DNA of 64,000 nucleotides from contig CM036618.1 of the NCBI GenBank assembly GCA_020746105.1, positions 1 to 64,000 of the forward strand, in the 5' to 3' direction. Source of the stretch: Trogon surrucura. Lineage: Eukaryota; Chordata; Aves; Trogoniformes; Trogonidae. Position numbers and translations under genes: made by a program. Shown piece by piece: positions 1 through 9,295 of the stretch. Position 1 is the stretch's first letter; the number at the start of each line of letters is the position of its first letter. The notes beneath the pieces were generated by a model that was given only the letters and a program-made list of their open reading frames with translations, had not been told where the DNA came from and searched no databases.

Positions 1-1400
1 TGGAAAGCAACGTTTTCAGGCTAGACCTTTGAGCAATTTGCAATCTCAAGTACAGTTTTTCAGACTGGATCGCCGTTACACCCCTAAATACAACAGTTAT
101 CATTGACGCAAGATGCTGATTTCACAATGAATAAATTTCAGTAATGACATCTCTTGTATCTTTTACATTACCACACAGAATCCCTAGACTGGGAGGCAGC
201 CTTTCAGGCTGATGCTAAACGCCACCACAGAAAACGTTCTCAACTTGGAGACACGTTGCTGTGACATCTCACAGCCACATACCTCTTATCAGTTAGTCTG
301 CATTTTCAGCCCATCTAAATGAGTAAATCTATTCTCTCCTTTCTAGAGAAAAGGCGATAGATCAATGAAAAGATGCTTTCAGCACATAAAAAAAAAGCAT
401 TTCTCCAAAATACCAGCTAAAGTATAATCTGTTAGTGTCCAAAACACGAACACAACAGTCCCGGTCTATTAAAGCCTGTAGCGCAGACTGAGCAGTTACG
501 TTATTGAAGGCTACCTAGGCACCCAGAATACACACGCAACAAAGTTCAAGCATACCCTCGCGGGAGGAAAACGTCGACAAAGTCATATCCGATATTAAAA
601 TTCAGTGCGTGGTAAACATCAGCAGATTCTCTTCGGAGAGCTTTCTAATCACACAAAAGACAAACACAAAAGCGTTAGAAGTTACCCAACTCCTTCTTCC
701 GGAAAGAAAATAAATCTACGCTACTCAGCCTGCAGACTCCCTACTTATTTCTAAACCCCGACACCTAATCGTGGTGCGATCGCTTCTGATCTGTTCCGTT
801 TGACAGCTTCTGTCCTTCCTTCAATTGCAGACCTTTGTTTGGAAATCTCCCAAAATATCAGTGCTTTGTCTCCCCCCTCCCTTTCCCCTGTTCATCCTCC
901 TCCCCAGTTTCAAAACGCATCTTCCCCAGGCCTCGGTCGGTCGGTCTGGAACAGCAGTTTCGGTGAACAGACCACACCCCACCATATGACTAGCCATTAT
1001 CACCTTTTACGCTCCACTCTACGTGAAGACGCAAATCCAACAGCTGTGGTCCAACTCCGTTATTTGCAAGGGTTTCCCTTTCAGATGTCCAAGCCAAAGC
1101 CACAACCAGCTCTGTGACATAATTACCATCTCCCTCCACGGGCAGTAACAGATCTCTGCCCACGATGATGTGGCCAGCAGCATTTTCTCATCCACGCTAG
1201 GGTTCAAACGGTTGCTACGTTCTGCTTGTTCTCCTTGATGCTTAAATCTAGAGTGTAATAAGCTCGCATTGCCTTATTCTTGTGCTACTTTGAAAGAGAC
1301 GGTAAAATAAGCCGACCTTTCTGTTGGTGCCTGTGTCTGTCTCCTGCGGGACGCCCCAACCCAGGCCAATTAGCAATACAACCACCTGTTCCGTCGAGCG
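1..1400. other. Non-coding flank, no gene recognised
   Basis: Mixed-composition DNA. Short open frames around 800-1117 and 1019-1207 show no family resemblance and no convincing splice context. I see no repeat family here with confidence. Confidence 0.5.
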
Positions 1401-1786
1401 GGGCTCCTCGGTGGCGTGGCAACAGGGGGCAGCAACTCCAGCGGCACGAGGCAGATGAGGAACGGCCCGCGACAATCCTCCCAGCACCAGCAGTTCCCGG
1501 GGGCTCTTCCGAGGGGTCCTTATATCCTGAGCACCGTGGGAAGGCATATCGTGAGCGGTCCATTTGGGTCACCAGAATCCCCTGCCCCCCTGTGATTGCT
1601 GGCACAGCTGGGCAGGTGTGCAAAGGCGTGGGGTTTCAACGGGGACGAGATTTGCACAGGGACACGGTTTGCATGAGGACAGGTCCTCGTGCGAAGGGCG
1701 GTGCACCGGGAGCTCGCATGAGGCTGGGTCTGGCGTGGGGGGGCTCGCTCAGGGCCCCCTTGCACGAGCCTCGCACGAGGCCCCAG

Positions 1787-2186
1787 CCGTGCCCGCCACC
1801 GCCTTCGGGATCCCCAGGCAGGTGCCCGAGCAGATCGCCAACGGGATCCAGCCCAGCACCCACCTCCACGCCCACACCGTCTTCCCAGTGAGAGGCGGGG
1901 GGACGGACACCCCCACACCCCCCAGGGGGGACACTGGTCCCCCGTGCCCCCCCCCAGGCGATCACACGCCCCTGGGCCACCAACAAGACCTTCCCGTGCC
2001 ACGTGCGGACGTCGCAGATCGGCTCAGCCGAGGCGGCCGGTGGAGAGGGGCCCCCCCCCCAAATTCCTCCCCGCTCCCGGCTACGGCAACATCACCCTCA
2101 TCAGCGACTCCGTCCCCAACTTCATTGAGCTCTTCTCCATCCCCCCCACCCCCAGCAGCCCCAGCCCAGCCCCACAGCCTTCTCAA
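1787..2186 (+). other. Possible exon fragments of an unidentified gene
   Basis: Three short coding-looking stretches sit between plausible splice signals. One ends at 1887 before gtgaga and reads ...STHLHAHTVFP. One begins at 1958 after a C-rich tract and AG and reads AITRPWATNKTFPCHV. A third, in another frame near 2075-2186, reads YGNITLISDSVPNFIELFS and ends before gtacgg. The second and third stretches are in different frames across a poly-C run, so this is a pseudogene fragment, a micro-intron or a sequencing error in the C run. I do not recognise the protein. Confidence 0.25.
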
Positions 2187-2399
2187 GTACGGGGGGGGGA
2201 CCCCAATTCTGCCCCGGGGGGACCCCAAATCTGCCCCCCGGGACGCCAGGCTTGCCCCCACGGCCCCGCCCCGGACCCCGCTTCGTGGCGCAGCGGGTCG
2301 CCTCCGGCCCACCCCCCCCCCCGCCCGGCTCTGCACTGAAGGATTTTGCCAAAAGAAAAAAAAACTTGCCGTGTTTCGGGGACGGGGGAGTGTGCGGAA

Positions 2400-2815
2400 G
2401 GGGGCTGGTACTGCTCTGCCCAGCCGCCTCTCTGGTTCGGTGGCGTTCTGGTCTCCCGTCCCTCGCTGCTCCGGTCCTCCAACATGGCGGCACCGCTCTG
2501 CCCAGCCGCCTCTCTGGTTCGGCGGCGCTCTGGTCTCTCCTCTCACTGCTCCGGTCCTCCAACATGGCGGCACCGCTCTGCCTAGCCGCCTCGCTGGTTC
2601 GGCGGCGCTCTGGTCTCTCCTCTCGCTGCTCCGGTCCTCCAACATGGCGGCACCGCTCTGCCCAGCTGCCTCGCTGGTTCGGTGGCGTTCTGGTCTCTCC
2701 TCTCGCTGCTCCGGTCCTCCAACATGGCGGCACCGCTCTGCCCAGCTGCCTCGCTGGTTCGGCGGCGCTCTGGTCTCCCGTCCCTCGCGGCTCCGGTCCT
2801 CCAACAGAGCCCTTC
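2400..2815. repeat. 80-bp tandem repeat with YY1-type motifs
   Basis: Five to five and a half units. The segment ccggtcctcc recurs at 2471, 2551, 2631, 2711 and about 2792, a spacing of 80 bp. Four units carry aacatggcggc, which matches the YY1 core AANATGGCGGC seen in many housekeeping promoters. The repeat also produces long artefactual open frames, and the units differ by a few substitutions each. Confidence 0.85.
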
Positions 2816-2959
2816 CCCTTCAGCGCCGTCTCCAGGGGGCGTGGCCTGTCGTTAGGGGCGCGGCCTGTCGCTCGCATACACGCCCTTCCATTCCGCTGTC
2901 ACGACGCTAGACTTTGGCTAGAGACTGACACTACAGAGCGAGAGAAAAAGCCCTCGGCC

Positions 2960-3400
2960 AAGGAAGCGGCTGCCGGCTGCAGTACCGCTTTTCGGACACA
3001 CGATGCCAGTAGCGAGCAGCAGGCGTTCAAGCGAACCTGCCCGTATGCCGCGCCAGGCTGCAGTACCGCACTTTGTCCACCGGGCGGCAGCAGCGAGCAG
3101 CAAAAATTCAAGCGCCTATGGGCAAGGGAGGCGCCCGGCTGCGGGAACGCGGTTCGGGCACAGAGCCCAGTGAGGTCCCGCCACCTCCGGGGACCGCGGT
3201 TCGGGCACGGAGCCAAACGAGCCCCCGCCACCTCCCGAAGAGCCGCGGGGCTTCTCCCGCCGCCGCCCGCGCTTCGGAACCGCATTTGGGCCACGCAGGA
3301 GCAGGAGAGAGCAACAAACGACACGGCGCCACTGCGCCTCGCCGCCGCAGGACCGCGTTTCGGACATATGGGGGCGGTAGCGAGCACCGGCAGACATGTA
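2960..3400. repeat. Degenerate repeats of about 65-70 bp
   Basis: Recurring blocks of the form 'ctgcagtaccgc...ttcggacac...gcgagcagca' are spaced about 65-70 bp apart (for example near 2978, 3058 and 3350). They look like an older, decayed part of the array that follows. Confidence 0.5.
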
Positions 3401-3665
3401 AGGGCAGAAGGCACTGGCAGAACGCAGCGCCGACCTCAGCGGCGCCGTCGCGCATGCGCCGGCAGAAGTGAGGGCAGAAGGCACTGGCAGCACGCAGCGC
3501 CGACCTCAGCGGCGGCGCCGCGCATGCGCCAGCAGAAGTGAGGGCAGACGGTACTGGCAGCACGCAGCGCCGACCTCAGCGGCGGCGCCGCGCATGCGCC
3601 GGCAGAAGTGAGGGCAGACGGTACTGGCAGCACGCAGCGCCGACCTCAGCAGCGCGGCGGCGCAC
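3396..3665. repeat. 70-bp tandem repeat with NRF1 palindromes
   Basis: About four units of 70 bp. The segment cgcatgcgcc recurs at 3451, 3521 and 3591. Each of these units holds the perfect palindrome GCGCATGCGC (3450-3459, 3520-3529, 3590-3599), the consensus core for NRF1. Units also share agggcag, the tract ggcactggcag or ggtactggcag, and cgacctcagc. Confidence 0.85.
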
Positions 3666-5252
3666 CCGCCGCTCGCTCCCGTACCGGCCAAGGACCGCGC
3701 CCTGCGCGGCAAAACGACAGCGGCACCGGAGCGCGCCGCAAGCCTCCAGCCCCGCGCGGCTTCCTATGCCCGGCGGATGCCTCTGCCCGTGCCCCCCAGC
3801 CCGGTAGCCGGGAGGAGAAGCAGCCCGGGCAGCAACAGGGCTCTCCTCCGCAGCAAACCCCGACGCCGGGGCTCTGGGGCGCCGCTCTCGGCCTTCCTCC
3901 CGGGGGGTGAAGAGACGCCGCACGACGCCACTTACCGCCGGCTGGTGAGCAGGGAAAGCAAACGGGCAGGTCGCTCCAGCAGCTGGCCGCAGCAGGTGGC
4001 CCCCCAAGGCTGAGCCACAGCCAAGCACCCCACCGCCCCTGCCACCCAACCGCCCCCGGTGAGGACAAGGCGGGGAGGAAATAGCAGAGAAGAGTAAAAC
4101 CCAGGAAAGCGATCCCCGGAGAAACAACCGCCACCTACCCCCCTCGCACATTCAAGTCCCACTTCTCCGCGCCCTTGGAAACACGCGTGTCAACGCCGCG
4201 CGTGAGGCCAGGCACAAATCAAAGCTTGCTGGGAAAAGACTGTTCCTCTTGCCAAGGGGCACGGAACAGTCGGAGCTCTGCCAAAAGGAGGGAGTTAGTG
4301 GCTTTGTATGGAAAGCGCCGTTAGGGTCGCGAAGGGTTTCCAGCGAGCAACACCCGCTCAGGCGCTCTCCCTCGCCCGCGGCAGGGGCCGAGTCGCCTCC
4401 CCCCCTCCCAGCGCCCTCGATAACTCTCAGCCCACAGCTACGGACAGGGAAAGGGCACATGGAACGCTCAGGCACCCCGAGCTCCTCTTTCCCAGGGGCC
4501 GCAGACCTAGGGCAGACACCTGCCCACCCTCACCCCTGGGCCTGGCCTGAAGTATTGCCAACATGACCCTAAGCGATCTAGATACTATGAGTCAACACCA
4601 GTCTCCAAGCTTGCACATCGTAACACACAAAGTGTTGTTTCTTAAAGGTAACTGTTGTGATAGGTTCTGGGAAGGTGTGAGAGATAGTGCATTCAAGTTA
4701 GAGTTGTGTAGTGACAGGAGTTAGAAATAAGGTTACAACTTAGGATGGGTATTGAATTATGTATTTTCTAACACCGAGTCCTTAAGAGATGACGGATGCG
4801 GTCCTGTGTCTGAGCACATCTCTTGGGAGCAGTCACATGCATTTATCGAGGCAGAAAGCAAGCTCCAAGCACTAAGGACTCAAGCATACATTAGCAATAC
4901 CTCCTATTTGCAGAAAATTGGTTTTGCTCTTTGAGACTCCAGCACAATGATCTGAACTTTGGAGCCGAAATGCTCATAAAAAACCTCCTTCCATTTCAGA
5001 AAAATGTAACTATTAAAATAATGTGTAGGAGTTCTACTGATTACCTCCCCCACCTCCTCCATTTTTTTTCCTGAATCGGAAATGACCTCAGAAAAGGAGC
5101 ATCTCCTTTGATTTGTTTTGCTTCAGTAATTCACAACAGACCTTTGAAGAGTGAGAATCTTGTTTATTTCTGAACACATTTCTGTAAAAGGCTGTTCCTG
5201 GACAGGCACAAAGGCTGTTGTAGTCATCCATGCTTAATCATCTGGACAAAAT
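3666..5252. other. Non-coding stretch, no gene recognised
   Basis: The GC-rich tail of the CpG-island-like block runs to about 4560. AT-richer DNA follows, with no convincing exon or repeat family that I can name. Confidence 0.4.
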
Positions 5253-5319
5253 ATGAAATTCGTTGGCACAGATGCTTCTTTCTTCATTCTCTTCACCTTC
5301 ACTGCTCTTTGGAATGCGG
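5253..5319 (+). CDS. Candidate signal-peptide exon of an unidentified gene
   Basis: ATG at 5253 opens 22 codons beginning MKFVGTDASFFILFTFTAL, a short N-terminus followed by a hydrophobic core ending near an Ala, as in a cleavable signal peptide. A strong donor (GCGG|GTGAGT) ends it in phase 1. The next candidate exon (7409-7565) accepts phase 1, which is the main support. The start choice rests on the signal-peptide shape; no promoter was identified. I do not recognise the family. Confidence 0.45.
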
Positions 5320-7408
5320 GTGAGTGACTTTTGGCGCTTCTACCTATGATTTTTTTTTTTTTTACTAATGAAATTATGTGCTGGCTGGGAGGTAATTGTG
5401 TTTTTTCTATTCAAAATGAGCAGCCTTATTATGTGGGTGATTATAGCTTTCATCTAAATGTATTCCTACACTAACATAGCCTACTTAATTTATTTACAGT
5501 AGTCTTTTAGACAACATACTTCTGTTTCAGAGAACATCTAGAAGAGTTCAATAACATTCCTGACTACGTTTTTTTCTTCCTTTAACAAGGAGCTCAAGAC
5601 TCTTGCTCACACCTGTTCTTGCCAGGTGATATGCCAGTCCTTGAGGATTTGCTGTCCTGATTATAAAGAATTTTGTCTTCAGATTTCTCCATACTCAGGA
5701 TCTCTGATGGGAGGCAAAGACTTTTTGATTGAAAATACAGCTCTTAAGGCCTCTTCTGTGGTCAAGTCCAGGTAGGCCATGATTTTATGTTCCTCTGCCA
5801 AAGGGAGGTGAACCTTTTCAACCTCACTTTCTGACAATAGGTAATTACCATAAAACAAGACTAGTCTTCACAGGAGTGAAAACTTCCTTTGTAAAGTTGT
5901 CAGAATCCTGAAATATGCAAAGATTCTGCTAACCCTCCCTCTCAAGGATACATGCTGTCTGTATTTCTACACCGGATCATTCCATTTGGGTCAAGTTATT
6001 GTGCAATACAATCATTACTCTGCTAGTTCTTCCCTTTACATACAAAAATAATGACTTTTCTAAAAAAAAAAAGCTTTCTTTCAGGGATCTTTGTTGTCAA
6101 TATTTCTTTAGCATTTCCGTTTTGTGGAAAAAATCCAGATTTTAGTGCAGACAAATGAAGGTACTATTTCCTCGCGGACCACAACTCCCCACAATACTTG
6201 GAGTACTTACGCAGTCACCAGACATCAATCCTGCAGAGTTGTGGGTGGGATTATACTTGTGCACACTGGGCAAGAACCCTAACTGGAAGCAGATCGTTAA
6301 ATAACAAGCAACAACTCCTGAGTTAATCTTTGCAACAGAAATTCTAGAACAGCATGAAATTATTTTTGTTGTATTCATAGGACTTACCAGCAAAAAACCC
6401 CCCCACAAACCCAGAAATTTGCAATGCCTGTATGTCATGGTCAATGTTAGCCACCCTCTAATTCTGTTAATCCTAGAGAATCACCTTTGTCTTCCTGCAG
6501 TCTCTTTTTTTTATTTGTTGCTAATTTAACATGCCATCTTCCTCCAATAATTAAAAAGTAAATCTAAGGCTTATAGATTGCTGTGTATTTGTGCAGTGCA
6601 CAGCAGAATCCACGCTGGTGTAATAAGTGCAAAACACACATGAATTTTTCAAGTTTATGTTCACTGCTACAAGCAAAACAACCACAGGACTTGGAATGAT
6701 CTACATGACAGAAGACACTAAAATGTGTTCTCAACATCAACAGGTTCAAACAGAAAATCAAAACCAGTGGCTATGTTGCTGAGGATGGAAAAGCCCACTA
6801 CATCTCCCCATTACTGTATGAGACTGGTTTCATCCCTTTAGAAGTTTCTACAGACCATGGGTGGACGTTTCCATATTCTGGAACTTGGTTATCAGGTTAC
6901 TTAGCTATATCTACGGTATCCCTCTTCTCTCTCTACTTAAAATCTACAGTGTCTCTCTTCTTTCTATATTCATGTTCCATGGATGCAAGATTATATAAAC
7001 CTTTCACTCTTGACCACATTTCTTTTTCCTTAACAGGCAATCTCACCTCAGAAAAGGCATTCTTGCTGCCCTTGTGTGAATTCATGTTTTGAGAGAGGAA
7101 CTTTGACAGCAGTTGAGTTCTGCTGCTATACAGCAGCAGCAGCATTAACTAATAACAAGTCCTGCTTGAAAATGAGGTTGATCAAAACAGTTCCCTTTTT
7201 GTAGCTACTTCATCAGAAAATAACTGCATCATAGTGTGGTGAATCTAAAGACAGTCAGTGTCAGCTTACTCTTTTTATATCATGAATACTATCAGAAAAC
7301 ACACACGGGAGATACTGCTAAATATTAACATGACACCTTTTCAGAGCTATGCAAAGCAGAAATATCATTAAGACTTTTTTTTCTGTTCTGTAATGTGGTA
7401 TATCACAG
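5320..7408. other. Probable intron, nothing else recognised
   Basis: AT-rich, low-complexity patches such as poly-T near 5348 and poly-A near 6062. Contains only short open frames without family resemblance. It separates the candidate signal-peptide exon from the next phase-compatible exon. Confidence 0.35.
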
Positions 7409-7565
7409 CAAAGTTTGAGATGGCAAAAAAATGCACGTCGGTAAATGAGACAAAATGGCAATACTACGGCACCCCCGACACTGATGGAAATAACTGTTAC
7501 CTGGACACAACAGTCACTTGCAGCACCCTACATCAACTTAGAAATCTGAGGATACCAGGAAACAG
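7409..7565 (+). CDS. Candidate second exon, extracellular Cys-containing segment
   Basis: An acceptor (tatcacag) precedes 157 bp open in the frame required by the exon ending at 5319, giving 51 whole codons. It ends in phase 2 at CAACAG|GTAAAG. The peptide includes KWQYYGTPDTDGNNCYLDTT and three cysteines, consistent with a secreted or ectodomain segment. The phase match with both neighbouring candidate exons makes chance less likely. The function is unknown to me. Confidence 0.4.
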
Positions 7566-7788
7566 GTAAAGTGAGGCTTTTCCTGCCTGCACACAAGCAG
7601 TCATCACATGTAACTTACATGCAGACCTCTGCACAGTGTGGGATCACTTTCACTGACGTCTCAAGAAGAGATCTGCAAGTATGAATAACTTACGACAATC
7701 ATGTCAGCTTCTCATAATTTCGATCTTGTGATAGTTGTTCTTTTCGAGCATCCAAAATTATTTTCTTCCTCTATGTGACAGGTGACAG

Positions 7789-7956
7789 TTACTCAGAAAA
7801 CTGGCTGGCTGAATGGAAGTATCTTTACATTTTCGGAATAAAAATCCCTAATACTGGGAAATATTCTTTCACTCTTGTACCTGCTGAAGGAAATTACAGT
7901 ACATGGGACTTTGGAATTTTGAGAATTACACCCAGCAGCTATCCTGATGGGCAGAG
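7789..7956 (+). CDS. Candidate third exon of the same unidentified gene
   Basis: Using the acceptor ggtgacag ending at 7788, the sequence stays open in the phase-2 frame carried from 7565: SYSENWLAEWKYLYIFGIKI, then a beta-rich segment (KYSFTLVPAEGNYSTWDF). The segment looks like an extracellular beta-sandwich. The end is either a GC donor (CAGAG|GCAAGT, 7956) or a GT donor five bases later. The acceptor seven bases earlier (ending 7781) would put a stop codon immediately in frame. No further exon was found before the PHF7-like array begins at 9296, so the gene is either cut by the array or continues elsewhere. Confidence 0.4.
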
Positions 7957-8089
7957 GCAAGTACATCACAACATTCATTTATCATAGGTACCTGATCATT
8001 GCTTCCTGTATTAAAACTGCTGTCTTCTTTGATATTTCAAACTGGGACTCGTGCTCCATTTCTCATTTAAAAATAGGGACAGAATTGGA

Positions 8090-8445
8090 AGGGCAGAAGT
8101 AAGTAAAACTCATGCATTGAGAAAAAGACAGTTTACCAAGTAAAGAGGCGCGTGGGTATGAACAAGTCATGCAAAAGCAGTCATTCACCATGTGCCAAAA
8201 GCAGACAGATGCACAGTCAGTCACGCAGTAAGGGCTGCTTTGGAAAAACAGCCCCGCAGTTTTATTGCCAAGCATGACGGTCTATGGCATGGAATATAAC
8301 TTGGGTCAATTTGCGTCAGCCCTCCTAGCCTCTTGCCAATCCCTAGCCAGGGGCCAGCATGAGATACAGAGAAGGCCTTAACATTGTGCAGGCATTGTTC
8401 AGCAGTAGCTGAAACACTCGTGTGTTACCAACATTTCGTTTTCTT
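8090..8445 (+). mobile_element. LTR-like avian repeat fragment
   Basis: The block around 8095-8445 resembles, from memory, a common avian endogenous retroviral LTR family. Recognisable landmarks are 'aaagacagttta', 'agcatgacggtctatggcat', 'gaatataacttgggtca' and 'cagcagtagctgaaacac'. The 5' end of the element is missing or diverged. A fragment of what looks like the same family lies at 52243-52329 on the other strand. No coding capacity. Confidence 0.5.
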
Positions 8446-9295
8446 CTGTTTTATATGCAGGCCTACACATTCCTACGAGTTATATGGCCACTTCCTTTTA
8501 TTTGATTGTATATTTCCCCATGATTTTTGGTGATTTACCATACCTGTTCAGTGAGTGTTCCATACCTCTGAGCTTGCATAGATGTTATTTCATAATATGT
8601 TAGCTGAGGATTTACGGACTTGTGGCAAAAATTGACTTCTTGGTTACCGAACTTGAACTGGATAAAGCAACTGTTTGTGACCAGATCTAACCAGATCAAG
8701 TAGGTTCATCAGGTCTGGCTTAGCCTCTGTACTGTAAAATACATTAGGAGCGAGAGGGCAAACAGAACAAATATCCTATCAAAACTGGCTCATCCCAGCA
8801 AGTGCACGTATAGCCCGGAGACGATCTAGGTGGCTGTTTCTGGAAAGCATCTTTTCTTGCAATTAGTCAGAAATCCAGCACCAAAGCTCTTGCAAGGCCC
8901 AAAGACTGATAAGGCTGTGAGACTGCACCACAGAAATGCAGCGATCACATCCGCGTTCAAAGTGGGAAAAATGAGTTGAGCTGAAGTGTTACACTCTGGT
9001 TCCAGGGAAGGCGCCTCATTTCGGGACCGCGAGACGTGGAGAAAGGAGATGGAAAGCTGGCATTCCGAGCACAATGCTTAAATTTGTGCCACGTGCAGCC
9101 TGCGAATGGTGTAAATGCCACTCCCAGTGGCTGAAACCCTGAAATGACTAAGGATTCTGTAATTAGACTGCAGAAGAAAACATCTGTAAATTTTTGAGTC
9201 TCTAAACACAGTACAGCTCAGAAGTAAAGCTCAAATTTTTATTTCCATGTTGGTAATAAAAATAATTACATGTCTCTGTAAACCAGTGCATAAAT
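8446..9295. other. Single-copy left flank of the array
   Basis: I see no gene or recognisable repeat. The single-copy DNA ends at 9295; from 9296 the sequence matches the inside of PHF7-like exon 4. Confidence 0.5.

Larger units (their letters stand above)
1400..4560. promoter_or_regulatory. CpG-island-like GC-rich block
   Basis: About 3 kb of very GC- and CpG-rich DNA, bounded by AT-richer sequence after about 4560. It contains two tandem arrays with promoter-type motifs and long overlapping open frames in several frames on both strands, which are what GC-rich DNA produces by chance. A possible minus-strand first-exon donor (GGCG|GTAAGT) lies near 3935-3945, so a divergent transcript could start here. 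I cannot name the gene it serves. Confidence 0.55.

Noticed and set aside
1564..3541. Frames of 448, 429, 280 and 251 codons in the CpG block
   Set aside because: They run through the 80-bp tandem repeat in several phases and both strands; the peptides are simply translated repeats.
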